The notes beneath the pieces were generated by a model. The model made no database searches. It was given only the letters and a program-made list of their open reading frames with translations, and was not told the DNA's origin. From Mycogone perniciosa (Eukaryota; Ascomycota; Sordariomycetes; Hypocreales; Hypocreaceae), in contig JAOALB010000024.1 of NCBI GenBank assembly GCA_025331125.1, positions 107,893 through 171,892 of the forward strand: 64,000 nt of DNA. Reading direction: 5' to 3'. Shown piece by piece: positions 22,273 through 34,752 of this stretch. The position numbers and the translations under genes were made by a program. How positions within the stretch are numbered: position 1 is the first letter of the stretch; every line of letters begins with the position of its first letter.

Positions 22273-23067
22273 GAACTGCCGTGAGAATCTCTTAATATCT
22301 TCCGCTGTAACAGAGATGGACACGGGGTATAGACCGCATGCCATGGTGATTCGATGGTCGGATCATCGGCTTGTGCCCCTGATGGGTTGTCTGCACAGCT
22401 TTTGTGCTTCCATTGGCTAAGACAGGATGACCAAATACGAGCATAGTACAACTCTTCTTACCGGACACCTACGTGCTTGCAACCCTCCATTCGAAATGGA
22501 AGGGAGGCAAGAGAAGAACAATAATATGGATGGATAGGTGTGATATGTGGAATGAGGGATTTGATGTATGTGTACAGTACAGGAGAGACAAATTAGACAT
22601 CTTGAAGGGGCTCTTGCTCCCCCATGGCATGTTGTTACGGTCTGAGAGAGAAATATACATACTAGTATTTACGTCTAATTAAGCAAAGCTGTCTGGAGTT
22701 GGTTATGAAAACCACATCAGGCTGAGTTTGGCAACGTGCTGCGAGAAATGGCAGGCGTAGTAGGGAATTAGTGAAAAACTGATAAGCTCCTACGGAGTAG
22801 TACAAAGTGGATCAAAAAGATCAGCCTTTGGACGATCAGTCTTGAGAAGCTGGCTTGATGGTCCGTGATAGGCAAGTGAATGAATCAACCACGTGATTTG
22901 GCGCCAGTTCCGCGATGCGTTATGGTGGCGACCTAACAGGTCGACACCCCCTCGTGATTTCTACCTAAATACACCGCAGCTGTCTTCCTCCCTTTACGTA
23001 CCTATCCAGAATTCCCGTTGAATTTTGTCTGGAGCAAGGTCTATGGAGAGAATTTTCCATTGGCATA
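22273..23067. other. Intergenic, Ran-binding gene to HRQ1
   Basis: 795 bases with one mini-hairpin-type site (TACGGAGTAgtac, 22791-22803). No gene was recognised. Confidence 0.45.
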
Positions 23068-26000
23068 ATGCCAGACAATTCTACGCCACAACTCAATAGA
23101 TCCCTGGATAGAGACAGAAATGGGAAACGAAAGAGAGATTCGGGAGAAGAAGAGGACTTACCGGCTGTTAAACCAACGAATAAATCCCGGAATGGGATTG
23201 CTACCGAAACAAAACCAGTGCATGAAAAGGGCCCCAGCAATGTCACCGAGTCTGTCATTTCGTGGTCTGGCTATTTCAGGGGTATTGAGAAAGCGCACAA
23301 GGCCCTGAACTTGGTTTACACATTTTGCTCCACGCGCAAGCATCTGGCAACAACGTTTGAGAACCTTCGGCCGGCAGTCGAGGCTCACATACAAAGGAAC
23401 CTGTCTGTTGAAGACGTAACTTTCATGGTGGCTTTACGTCCAGAGGGCATTCGCTTTGGTTATGTGGACGAGCTCATGCTGCAGCTTGATATCAAGGGTG
23501 CGGAGAAGGATGATGTCTTCAAAACATCTGGTTCCGCGAGGTACCAGGACCGAGTACACGATGCATCTGTTGGTGGCTGGACTGGCCGCGAAAGCCTAGA
23601 GGGACATAACAATTGTGAAACTACATCCAGTGGAAGAGAAGTGTTATACTTGGAATTCATCGATGGTGATTTGAAACGGCAAGTTCAGGATAAAAAAACG
23701 GGCGAACCCACGCGACCGAGCCGGAAGCCAAGGCAGGAGAAATTGAGGATGCCTGTTTACAGTCAGAAGCAAATGACACAGCTGATTGAGCGACGCAACC
23801 AGAGATTTGTCACCTCTATCAACCTATTTCTCAACAAGTGCATAAAAGAGAATCTAGACCCAGAACAAACCTTGCGACAAAGAGCCGAAGCATTTATCCC
23901 TAGACTGTCGCCGAAAGAACATGAAACAGTCGATTTGATCGCCGGCATCACCCCTGATTACATACCGAAGGAGCGGAGGAGTATTCCTGAAATTGTCCAA
24001 GAACTAAAAGAGAGCCCTTGGTATACTGGTCAGATCGTTCCAGACGGACATCGAGTCTTCGAGCCTCAAAAGCCTACATATGGAGATCTCAACTTCTTGT
24101 TGAGTCAAGACCTAGTAAATGCGCTATTCAATGCGAAAGGGATAACGAAATTCTATGCCCACCAGGCCGAAGCTCTAAATGGACTCTACGAAGGGCAAAA
24201 CATCGTGGTAGCGACCTCAACCAGCTCTGGAAAATCCTTAATCTACCAGCTTCCTGTTTTGTTAGCCCTGGAACAAGATCGTAGCTCCAGGGCCATGTAC
24301 ATCTTTCCTACAAAGGCGCTCGCGCAAGATCAGAAGCGAAGCTTGAAGGAGATGATTACTTTTATGCCAGGCCTTGAAGATACCGTGGTAGAAACATTTG
24401 ATGGTGATACGCCCATGGGCGAACGTAATGCTATCCGGGAAAAAGCGAGGGTGATCTTCACCAATCCTGACATGCTTCACGTCACAATTCTCCCACAGGA
24501 AGAGAAATGGAGGACATTTCTTAAAAATCTAAAACATGTCGTCGGCAAGTGGTTTGAATCATCATCTTGAAGAAGCATACTTGTCTAACTGAGATCTATA
24601 GTTGATGAGCTACACTGCTATAATGGCCAGTTTGGATCCCATGTTGCCTTCATTATGCGAAGATTGAGGCGGATATGTGCAGCTGTGGGAAATCGACGGG
24701 TCAAGTTCATCTCTTGCTCTGCAACCGTGGCGAACCCAGAAGACCACTTCAAGGCAATATTTGGCATCTCAAATGTTCTCTTGATTGACTATGATGGATC
24801 GCCGTCTGGTCGCAAAGAGTTTTTGTGTTGGAATACCCCCTTCAAGGACCCCGGAGATCCAGCAAGTGGGCGTGGAAACACCAAGTTTGAGTGTGCTCGC
24901 CTGTTTTGTGCTCTGCTACTGAGAGGAGTCAGGATCATTGCATTTTGTCGAGTAAGAGCACAGTGTGAGCATTTGTTCAATGTCATCAAGCAAGAACTCG
25001 AGACATTGGGTCGACCAGAATGCATCAAGTTAGTCATGAGCTACCGTGGTGGATATACAGCCACAGATCGTCGAAGAATCGAGGCGGAGATGTTTGAAGG
25101 CAAGCTTTTAGGAATAGTTGCTACCACAGCTTTGGAGCTGGGAATTAACATCGGCACACTGGACTGCGTACTGACCTGGGGTTTCCCTTACACGATTGCA
25201 AATTTGCGACAGCAGAGTGGTCGGGCTGGGCGGCGGAACAATGACTCGCTTTCGATTCTGGTGGGCGATAGCTTTCCGGCTGACCAACACTACATGCAGA
25301 ACCCCGATGAGCTCTTCTCAAAGCCAAATGGCGAACTGCAAGTGGATCTTGATAATATGCTTATTAGAGAAGGGCACATTCAGTGTGCTGCGTACGAGAT
25401 GCCAATCAGACCGAAGGAGGACGCACAGTACTTTGGTGGAGACTTGCCCCAGATTTGCGAAGAGAGGCTGCTAAGGGATGCGATGGCCCACTTTCACTGC
25501 CATGATCGCTTCCGCCCGAATCCGTCAAGATGTGTCGCGATTCGAGACACCGAGGAAGAGCATTTTGCCATCGTTGATATCACACACGGGAGAAATGTGG
25601 TGCTGGAAGAGCTGGAGGCTTCAAGGGCCACATTCACGATCTATGATGGTGCAATATTCCTTCACCAGGGCAACAAGTACTTAGTTCGAGACTTTGCACC
25701 AGAGAGAGGCATTGCAAAGGTGGAAAAGGTCCAAGTGGAATGGACAACAACACAACGAGACTTCACTGATATCGATCCGATGGAAACAGAGGCCATACGC
25801 AAGATAGCAGGTTCACTTTGTCATGCATACTATGGGTCCATCAAGATCCAACAGAATGTGTTTGGGTTCTTCAAGGTGGACAAGAATGGGAAAGTGTTGG
25901 ATGCGGTTCAAGTGAATAATCCACCTGTTATTCGATATAGTAAAGGGATGTGGCTAGACGTGCCGCGACAGGCACTCGAACTACTACAAGTGCGACGCCT

Positions 26001-26571
26001 AAACGTGGCGGCAGCCATTCATGCGGCGGAGCACGCTGTCATGAGTTTGCTGCCTACGTTTGTTATTAGCATGCCTCAGGACGTACGGACAGAGTGCAAG
26101 GTAGCACTCAAGGAGTTTGCCAAGAATGAAACAAAGCGGAAGCGACCCGCTAGACTGATATTTTACGATGTAAAGGGCGGTGCGAACGGGTCAGGAATCA
26201 GCACCAAGGCATTCGATCATATCGACCATCTGTTGAAGCAGGCTCTACAACGGGTGGAAGGTTGTTGCTGCCAGCGCGGCTGTGTTGAATGTGTTGCCTC
26301 GGAGATGTGCAAGGAATGTAACGAAGTGATGAGCAAAGCCGGATGCCAAGTTGTGCTTAGGAGCTTGTTGAACATGGAAATTGACGAAGAGAAGCTGCCA
26401 ATAGGGCCTGAGAATTTCAGTCCTGTGGGAATCGAGACGGTGGTGGTTGCGGAACCTGTCCCAATGAAAGGACAAGGCCAGGTCACCAGCACTTGGCAGG
26501 GGAGCAACATGTTCTTACAGAAGAAAGATTCCGAAGAAAGTTCAATGGGGGGATTTTGTGAGACAGGCTAG
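23068..26571 (+). CDS. HRQ1: ATP-dependent 3'-5' DNA helicase Hrq1 (RecQ4-related)
   Basis: Exons 23068-24544 and 24602-26571 give 1,148 residues. Helicase motifs are in order: HQAEAL near residue 365, Walker A STSSGKS near 383, motif II DELH near 494 (created by splicing), SCSAT, TTALELGINIG and QQSGRAGRR. The C-terminal DUF1998-type region ends in a Cys cluster (CCCQRGCVECVAS, CKECNE), as in Hrq1. Hrq1 works in crosslink repair and telomere maintenance. The intron (24545-24601) starts GCAAGT, a GC-AG intron: no GT donor fits the phase 1 needed to give VVVDELHCYNG, and a CTAAC branch is present. The gene is convergent with nitrate reductase with 186 bases between. Confidence 0.92.
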
Positions 26572-26757
26572 TATTGACAAGTAATTATGTCATAATAAGA
26601 TATCTCACTCTCCGTCATTTATGTGGAGACTGGCTCTGGTGTTGCCCATGTTTGAACCCTGACATCCAAATATTATAGTGAATAGATGAAGCCAAATAAA
26701 CGCAGACACTGCAAGAATCCATGTCGTATCTTTGCTGATTACTCTAGTCTCTATGAT

Positions 26758-29482
26758 CTAAAAAAAGACGAGGTCGTCATCTTTCCACCCCAGATCAGAG
26801 AGCATAGCACGTGCGCTCCTCTCCATGGTCCCAGGCCCGCAAATAAGCACAAGCTCCTCGCCACCGACCTGTTTACATGATCCGACTTCTACTTCGAACA
26901 GTATTTTATCCATCCGACCTCTCCGACCAGTCCATGTTTCTCCGGGTTGAGAGAGCGTATAGATTAGCCGACATCTGTCCTTGGCGGCGACGGCCATGGC
27001 GTCGAGCTCTTCTCGACAGAGTATGTCTTCCTCAAACCTATTGCCGTCAAGGACAACACATTCAGTTGCATCCTCAACGTCCTTGATTACGGCACGCAGG
27101 ACCTGGAAGATGGGCGTAATGCCGGAGCCCCCGCAGAGCATGATGAATCGTTGTACCTTGCGCTGCTTGCCAGAGATAGTGCAAAGTCCTTTTCCCAGAT
27201 ACTCAAACTTGCCAACCGGCCCCTTGATGTCGACAAAATGGCCAACCGGGATAGCATCAAGTGCCTGTGTCATTGTCCCACCTTTACGGCCGTCAGGTCC
27301 GTCATAGTATATCTTGATGAGCACGTCTAGCTTGCCTCTATCAGTGCCTTCTGAGATTGGGGTATAGGCGCGAATAATTGCTTCCCGCGTCGCCGGGTCA
27401 CGAAGACGTATCATCAAGTGTTGGCCGACCGGCAGGCCAATGATTTGCTGATCATGGTCTAACCTGAAAGAGAAGATCTTCGTATCAGAAGATACTTTTG
27501 TCTTTCGCTCCAGGACGGCCTTGCTCCAGGCCTTGGGCTGAAGGAAGATCTCGCGGTTCTGAGCACCAGGCTCTTCGGCCTCGTTATCAAAAAGCTTAGC
27601 GCGAGATGCCTCGTCGAGACTACCAACATGGTATGCTGGCATCATTGCCTTTGCGTTTTCGCTATCTAACAAGCCCAAGTCTTAGAATTACAGCTGGCAA
27701 CAGCCGAAAGGCTCGGGGGAGGCATATCAACTTACGAATTGTAACGAACTCCTCGGATACGTCCTGACCTGCCGCGCCGAAAATGGATGCGGCGCCACCA
27801 GGGTGGCCCTCTAAGAACGGTGTGCCGTCATAGACTTGCCCATTGACAACAAACCACGGATTTGTCTCGCCATCATGCTCTTTCAGCTCCTTGATCGAAA
27901 CGACGCGCTCAACCTTTGGGTTCGTCATACAAATCTCCTTTGTTGGCTCTTGGATTACTGTCTCTTGGACATCGTTTGGCGCAGCTTCCCCCCAAAATCC
28001 GTTGGTGAGATTGCCTCCAGCCTTTTTGACTCGCTCCATCCACCCACCAGACGTCAAGGCAGGCTGTGTTGGGTGCTCAAACCTGAGGTGGTCCTCTTCT
28101 TTATGAATCACCACCCGGAACCAAGGGTTGTTCATCATGCCCAAGACACTCCAATACATGTCTCGGGGCTGGACCATCAGCCCGTCATCCATAGCTCGGA
28201 CCATGATATCACCTGCATTCCGAAGATCTTGAATCGCAATGTCAACTTCCCAGAAGCACCAGCAAAAGCACGTTTCTCTCCACCACAAATCAACCTGGCC
28301 GCCAAAGAGCGTATCACCATCGGGGGCAAGACGATAGTCATCTTCTGGGTACCTGATGCTAGCCATTGACCAAGACCAACCTTGATCCAAGGTCGCCTCA
28401 ATCCTCGTTATGCGTTTGCCACCCCCTCCATATGCATAACCTCGAACCTTATACGTCTCCGGACCATGAATTAAAGAGACTTGCTCATCGTGGGCCGGAA
28501 AGCAAACCGCACTGTTCACATTGAGGTCATATATCGCATATCTTTCATCCTTCCATGTATCTGGCAGGTCGGCACTAGCTTCCGGGGTAACCATGGTAGG
28601 AAGAACTCGGTTATCGTAGATGTGGTACCAATTGTCGCTTGGCTCAGAAGTTACCACGATTCTCTTGAGCCACTTCACGCTGCGCCCGCCGATCTGCCCA
28701 GGGATAATAACACGAACCGGTTTACCATGATCTGGGTGTAGAACACGACCGTTCATCTTGTGGGCTATCATGACGCCTCGGTTCGGATCCATGCACCAGT
28801 TCAGCTTAATTGAGGTGCCGTAGTAGCCGTTCGGCAACTTATCTGCTCCCTCCATGCAGACAAATCTAGCACCTCTTTTGGGCCTTGCCTGGGCCAGCAA
28901 TTTTCGTATGGGGACGCCGGTCCACAAAGCTGTTGATAATCCGGAAGGACCCCAAGAGAAACCCTTCGACTTTCGAACAATGTTTTGTTCTTTCCGACGG
29001 TTTCCAGCACAGACAAGAGTGACAGGATAAGTGACTTGTTGGTAGCTATTGATAAGATCTCGGACAGTGATGGCGAATGGATGTTCCACCATCCCTTCCA
29101 CGGTGAATATCCAGTTATCGATGTCTGCATCGTCGCACTTCGGTACTGCGCCGTGGTTTCGTACATAATGAAGATTCTCGCTGGTGATGAACCCTTCATT
29201 GTAAAGGTCGCTTAGAGGGGCCTCTGAGTTGAATGGATGCAGTCCCGTGAGCCGAATAAGTCGTGGATCACGGTCAACATGGTTATCGGGAGTTTTTAGG
29301 TCTTCAGGACGCACGCTCTTTTGTTGATACTTGGGAGGTAACGGGTAAGTCTTGAGCCCATTGATGGTAGGCCCATAGATCGAGGATTGCGCATCTTCTT
29401 CAAAGGCACCATCTATGCTACCTTTTCTGGAAGGCTTTGCTGTGCTGGGCGGGCTGGGAGGAAACTGTATAACAGATGACAT
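26758..29482 (-). CDS. niaD: Nitrate reductase [NADPH]
   Basis: Minus-strand exons 29482-27736 and 27665-26758 give 884 residues, the usual fungal length. It reduces nitrate to nitrite in the cytosol. Domains in order are: molybdopterin-binding oxidoreductase (VTLVCAGNRRKEQN holds the Mo-ligand Cys near residue 157; PVRVIIPGQIGG), Mo-cofactor dimerisation, cytochrome b5 (HPGG near 558), FAD-binding (RAYTPIS, KGGTMTQAL) and NADPH-binding (CGGSGITPIFQ, ICGPGTMERS) with C-terminal DDLVFF. The single intron is GT-AG, phase 1, in the b5 region. The ATG at 29482 (MSSVIQFPPS) is the only in-frame Met although the frame stays open about 260 bases upstream. No nitrite reductase or transporter gene is adjacent. 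Promoter sites suggest nitrate and nitrogen-limitation control. Confidence 0.96.
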
Positions 29483-29846
29483 ATTTGACCCAATTAATAG
29501 CTGAGCCAACGAGAAGATATGAATCCGCTTTTCGCGCGGCTGTCTATTAATGCAAATGATAGAGAAGTACCATGCACCAGAGCACACACCAGGCTGTAGC
29601 GAACGAGAGACGACGTGCCACCGTTGAAGCTGGATCCGTATTTGCGAATGGCGGGTGCAATTGCACTGGTATCCTAGGGTATGAGACAGATAAAAGGCGT
29701 ACGAGTACAAAAGACCCAACAAATTGCGATTGTAAGCCACTTCTGCTTCCTCAAGAGAGCATCTTCTCTCCGGAATGAGACCAGATGAGCATACTGTCCA
29801 TTTACATGGGATAGATAGTAAACATGTTATAAGTCATCGGCGGGTT

Positions 29847-29854
29847 TCCGCGGA
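29847..29854. promoter_or_regulatory. NIT4/NirA-type site TCCGCGGA (proximal)
   Basis: A perfect palindrome matching the Neurospora NIT4 site and, read as CTCCGCGG on the minus strand, the Aspergillus NirA consensus CTCCGHGG. It lies about 365 bases upstream of the nitrate reductase ATG. A GATAA at 29863-29867 is 9 bases away and fits NIT2/AreA. Binding is inferred. Confidence 0.75.
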
Positions 29855-29962
29855 GCTCTTCAGATAATCAGAGCCGTAGAATGTGGGGAACGAAATAGTG
29901 CGCAAAGGGAAAGATAAGAACTCTCGCCCCGGAGATGTTACGATCGAACTAATCGCCCATAC

Positions 29963-29970
29963 TCCGCGGA
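29963..29970. promoter_or_regulatory. NIT4/NirA-type site TCCGCGGA (distal)
   Basis: Second perfect copy of the palindrome (CTCCGCGG on the plus strand), about 481 bases upstream of the nitrate reductase ATG. The nearest GATAA is in AGATAAG at 29912-29918, and another lies at 29689-29693. Paired activator and GATA sites are the normal arrangement at nitrate genes. Confidence 0.72.
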
Positions 29971-30895
29971 CACGCCAACTGAAGCCCAAAGCCCAAAGCT
30001 CAATGTTGCTTTATGAATTCAATTCGTTTCTTTGGCGCGCAACGAAAACAACAAGCTTGCGTACGGACAAGTAGGGATATCGTCTTGTGGCCAAATGCCT
30101 TCTGAGTACGGAGTGCTGGGAATCGATCCAGGGTCGTTGCGGAAACCAACCACATTGGTTTTCCACATCTGTTTCAGCGTCTACTCCGTAGGCATTGTGG
30201 CAAGGAATGCCAGGAGGCTGACAGGTGATCACATCACTCGTTGGGTACCTACAGGGGGATCGGAACTTGGGAACAGCCTAACCCTCGGCTTGCTGCATGG
30301 TCGTTGGATTTAAGATAAGCGGCCTGTGTTCCGTAGAGATAATGACCCCATGTATGGAAAACGACGTTTGCAGACGAGCAATCCTTCTCCGTACTCATGG
30401 CATTGAGTTCTTATCATAGGTTTGAAGATAAAGAATGTGTGTGGTGATTGGTGGATGGTTGTTTCGATGGCTGGCGGACAGGAACGCTTACCTCAAAGTT
30501 TGGACTACCTTATTGCGGTTAGGCATCTCGCTACCACGTTGTTCCGGGCAAGCATCTCGTTAGTGCCGCAGATGCTGAATTAAGCTGCCAATGACGACAG
30601 AGTTATCCGTCAAACAGGCATTTCGCTCTATCAGAGCGGCATTCAACTTTCTCGCACGTCCGAACCTTGCGTGTGGGAACAAAACATATATCCCGCTGGC
30701 CATTGACCAAACGCGCAGCGAATCTCCTCACATTCGCCCGACTTGCTTCCTCGCACGCACCCATGCCGGTTCATCTGGCCCAACAAAAGTGCCATTTCCT
30801 GGGGCACTCCTTAGCGATCCGGCGCTACGCCCGAACGTAGCGCCTCCCTCCATCAGACTCGGTCGTCATAATCCATATTCACATCGCGGCCCGCC

Positions 30896-33800
30896 ATGGA
30901 TCGCGCAAGGAAGCGTAGGCGCCCCCGAGGCCTTTCCCCCCCTCAGAATCCGGTTCAATGCTGATCAATCCGCCAGGAGAGCTACGCGCTCTCAACGAAA
31001 AAGCTTGGGAGGGCAACAAAGGTACAGTGCATCGCCGTCTACGTCCCCCACTATCCTCCACACCCCGCCATCTTCTGGCTAACATATCACCTCAAAGACC
31101 TGATAGCTGTTGGTAACACGCTCGATTCGTCTCTCAAGAAGAACACCGCCTTCATCAAACGACTCCGGACTGCCATTAGCGCTGCAACCCTCCCCACGTT
31201 TTTGCAGGAGATTCGAATTTTAAGCCTACATAAATATTTGTCCGAGATTATATCTGCTTGCTATGAAGGCCTTTGCCGGCTCAAGTCACCTGGGGAGATT
31301 GAGGCTGCGGTTGAAATAGTGAGTGCTCTTCACCAGCGCTTTGGCCCAACTGAGTTTACCGAGCATCTTGCTTGGCTTCTGGGCAAGGGCATGGCCACAC
31401 CCGACAAGAGCATTCTTAAAACCTTGCCAGCAGAAGCTCGTGAAAAGGAGGAGAAGGAGCGCATCACACGCCAGCGAGCACTTCTTCGGGTAATTACAGA
31501 GCTGTGGCTAGTCGGTGTGTTGAGGACTCTTGATGATGCTAGCAAACCGGACGATGCGACCAAAGGTGCTACCGGCAAGACGGCTGAACTCAAGAGTCGG
31601 AATGGCACCAAAACTGGTGGTGTTGAGCCGTTTCCACTCGAGGTTCTCAAAGACCTTCTTGGTTATGATCGAGAGCATGTAAATCTACCGCTGCTCGTCG
31701 TATTCGTAAAGGCCTTCAGTTGGGACATTCTTGGCGTCCGATCAACATCTGAGGGTCGCAAGCCAGGAGAAGAGGATGGCACAGCGACTGCCTCAAATGA
31801 ATTGGCTCAAGAAAGTGAAAATACGGACGATCCTACAACCGAGGACCAACCCTTTACACCTTCAGAACTGGCGGAACGTTTCAAAGCCGTCCTAAGAAAG
31901 TACTTTGACGATGTTGTCGGCCACATTGTCCGCGATCAAAAGTCAATTCAGTCACAGGCTCGAAGAAATGCCGAAGCATATGTCAAGTCTGGGGAAGTTT
32001 TTGAAGACCGGCAGGCAAACTACGAGAAACAAGTCAAGGCCCAAGATAGACTGGTTGCAAATGCTCAGGTTATTGCGGACGCCATTGGCGCAGATATGCC
32101 TGACTTGAAAGATTCAACCGACCCACTTACAGCCTCAAGCAGTTCAATAGGCCTAGTAAAGACTGGCGACTATTTACGCTCCATGGCAGACGGTGCGGGA
32201 ATCTGGGAAGATGAGGATGAACGTCGGTTTTACGAAAATTTAGTAGACTTGAAAGGAAAGGTGCCGGCTATTCTGCTTGAGGATGGCAAGAAGAAGAAGC
32301 CTGACAATGATGAGCACGTGGGAAAGAAAACTGACGCAGCTGAGGGTTCAGAAACCGTCAAAGTCCCTGAGTCCATTGACGATCAGTCGACGGCAATCGC
32401 TAACAAAACTATTGGCGCCCAAGTTGACGCTATTCTGGCCCGCCTGCCAGAGCTTACAAACAAGGACATCATTGATCAGACTGCTATCGATTTCTGCTTT
32501 CTCAACTCCAAGGCTTCACGAAACCGATTGGTCAAGGCCTTAACGGAGGTTCCCAAGGGCCGGAGTGATTTGCTGCCATCCTGGGCCCGCTTGGTTGCTA
32601 CCCTGGGCCGCTACATGCCTGATGTCCCCAAGGGACTTGTTGACTATCTCGACGCTGAATTCCGCAGTTTGCAGCGACGAAAGGAAAAGGACTTTCTGGG
32701 CCAAGTCCGACTTAGCAATATTCGTTACTTAGCCGAGCTTACCAAGTTTGGTGTGGTTCCCGAGCATGTCGTCTTCCATTGCCTCAAAGTCAGCCTCGAT
32801 GACTTCTCTCGAATGAACATAGAAATCCTGTGCAATCTTATCGAAAACTGCGGCCGATATCTGCTCAAGAATCCTGAAACAGCCCCTCGAATGGCAAGCT
32901 TTCTCGAGACACTTCAGCGGAAAAAGTCTGTTCAGCATATCGGCCAACCCGAGAGAATGCTCATTGACAACGCTGTCTACTATGTTGACCCTCCTGAGCG
33001 ACCTGCCATTGAGCAAAAGGAACGAACTCCAATGGAGCTCTTCATTCGCAAGCTGGTTTACAATGACATGACGAAACGAAATTACAGTAAAATCCTCAAG
33101 CAGATTCGTAGGCTTCACTGGGAAGAGACTGAGGTACGCATGTGATCAACCACTCGAAAATGGTAGAGGTTGTGCTAACAAAATACATCATAGGTTGTCG
33201 CTATTCTGGAGAAGGTCTTTTCTAAGCCCGGGAAAGTAAAATATGGAAACGTCCATCTCCTCAGCATCCTTCTGAGCTCATTGTATCGGTATCATCCCGA
33301 CTTTGTGGTCAGGGTCATCGATAATGTCATCGAATCTATTAGCTTTGGCCTGGAGCAGAATGACTTCAGGTTCTCTCAACGGCGTGTTGCGGAGGTTAAA
33401 TACCTCGGTGAGCTCTATAACTACCGTATGCTGGAACATCCCGTCATTTTTGATACGATGTATAAAATCATGGTGTTTGGATACGGTGAGTGGTCTACGC
33501 CTCGAGCCACGATGGGTTGTCTGTCTAATAAGTTCCAGGTGGTCCTCCGGTCCCTGGTAAATATAACCCATTTGATACCCCGGATGATTTCTTCCGAATT
33601 CGTCTCGTTGCAACCATGCTGGAGACTTGTGGAATGTTCTTCAACAGAGGTGCTGCTGGCAAGAAGCTTGACTACTTTTTGTCCTTTTTTCAGGTGAGAT
33701 TAACAGACCGAGTTTTATGTATGCTCGCTCGTATTGTGTTTGTTAACCGTCCATTACAGTACTATGTCCATACGAAGACGTCCCTTCCAATGGATATCGA

Positions 33801-34752
33801 ATTTACTGTGCAAGACACCTTTGCCCTAACCAGACCCCAATGGAAACTTGCTGCAAATCTGGAGGAGGCGACCAAAGCTTTCCAGCTCGCCATTGCCCAG
33901 GATCAGAAGACCGCAGGCGTAGACAAGACTGTCGACGCAGAAGATGCCACAAGTGGCCCGTCATCGGACGATGACAACGGTGATATAGATGAAGTTGAAG
34001 CAGACGGCGACGGGGACGATGAGAGTGCTTCAGAGGAGGAATATGAAGCCGAAGTAAGCCATATCTAGTGTGGTGTAGACTGATGTACACACTAACCGGT
34101 CCTTTCACAGGACGCCGACGATGACTCTGCGCATGAGAGCGAATACAACGAAGCCATTGTCGTGACTAGGCAAGAAGAAGTGGTGGATCCTGAAGATGAG
34201 GCCGAGTTTGAGCGAGAGTATGCCAAGATGATGTCCGAAAGTCTCGAGTCTCGCAAGTTCGAGCGCAAGCAGCTCTTTGACGTACCACTGCCTGTTCGAC
34301 CAAAGAATCGAGAACAGTCGACAAGTTCGGAAGGCGCAGGACAAGGTAGCACTATGGCTTTCTCATTGATGACGAAGCGAGGTAATCGCCAACAGGTATG
34401 CGGCTTCTAATCACTGCTACTTTTTTATCCAGTCTAACTGAAAGTCAAAGACCCGCACAGTCGAATTGCCTTCGGACTCTACCTTCGCAATTGCTATGAA
34501 GACACAGCAACAAGCAGAGAGAGAAGAGCAACAGAGAATCAAGAACCTTGTACTCAATTATGACCTTCAGCAAAGTGATGACCAAGATGGTGAGCCTAGG
34601 CGCCTAGTTCATGCCGATTACGATTGTAATACTTACACGACGATATAGGCAACGAGAGACCAGCAACTTTCTACCATAATCGGATGGAAAAATCGAATAA
34701 GGATCGAAGCCAGCGTGCCCGAAAACTTCAGCTCAGCGATGTCGACTGGTAG
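30896..34752 (+). CDS. UPF2: Nonsense-mediated mRNA decay factor Upf2 (Nmd2)
   Basis: Nine exons: 30896-30914 (19 nt), 30977-31021, 31098-33133, 33194-33485, 33539-33693, 33760-34053, 34111-34395, 34451-34589 and 34649-34752, giving 1,122 residues. After MDRARKRELRALNEKAWEGN come three MIF4G-type helical blocks (NTAFIKRLRTAISAATLP onward; DQTAIDFCFLNSKASRNRLV onward; KYGNVHLLSILLSSLYRYHP onward with YKIMVFGYGGPPVPGKYNP). A very acidic stretch lies near residues 915-950, and the Upf1-binding-like C-terminus ends ARKLQLSDVDW. Upf2 bridges Upf1 and Upf3 in cytoplasmic mRNA surveillance. All junctions are GT-AG and in phase. The 19-nt first exon is supported by the family N-terminus and a branch-like GCTGAT. 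Confidence 0.93.

Larger units (their letters stand above)
29483..30895. other. Divergent intergenic, nitrate reductase and UPF2
   Basis: 1,413 bases. The niaD side holds the NIT4-type and GATAA sites listed separately. Further GATAA sites occur at about 30313 and 30427. Mini-hairpin-type sites lie near 30106 and 30181. No third gene was recognised. Confidence 0.55.

Noticed and set aside
29483..29740. In-frame N-terminal extension of nitrate reductase
   Set aside because: The frame is open but has no ATG upstream of 29482, and the added sequence does not resemble nitrate reductase N-termini.
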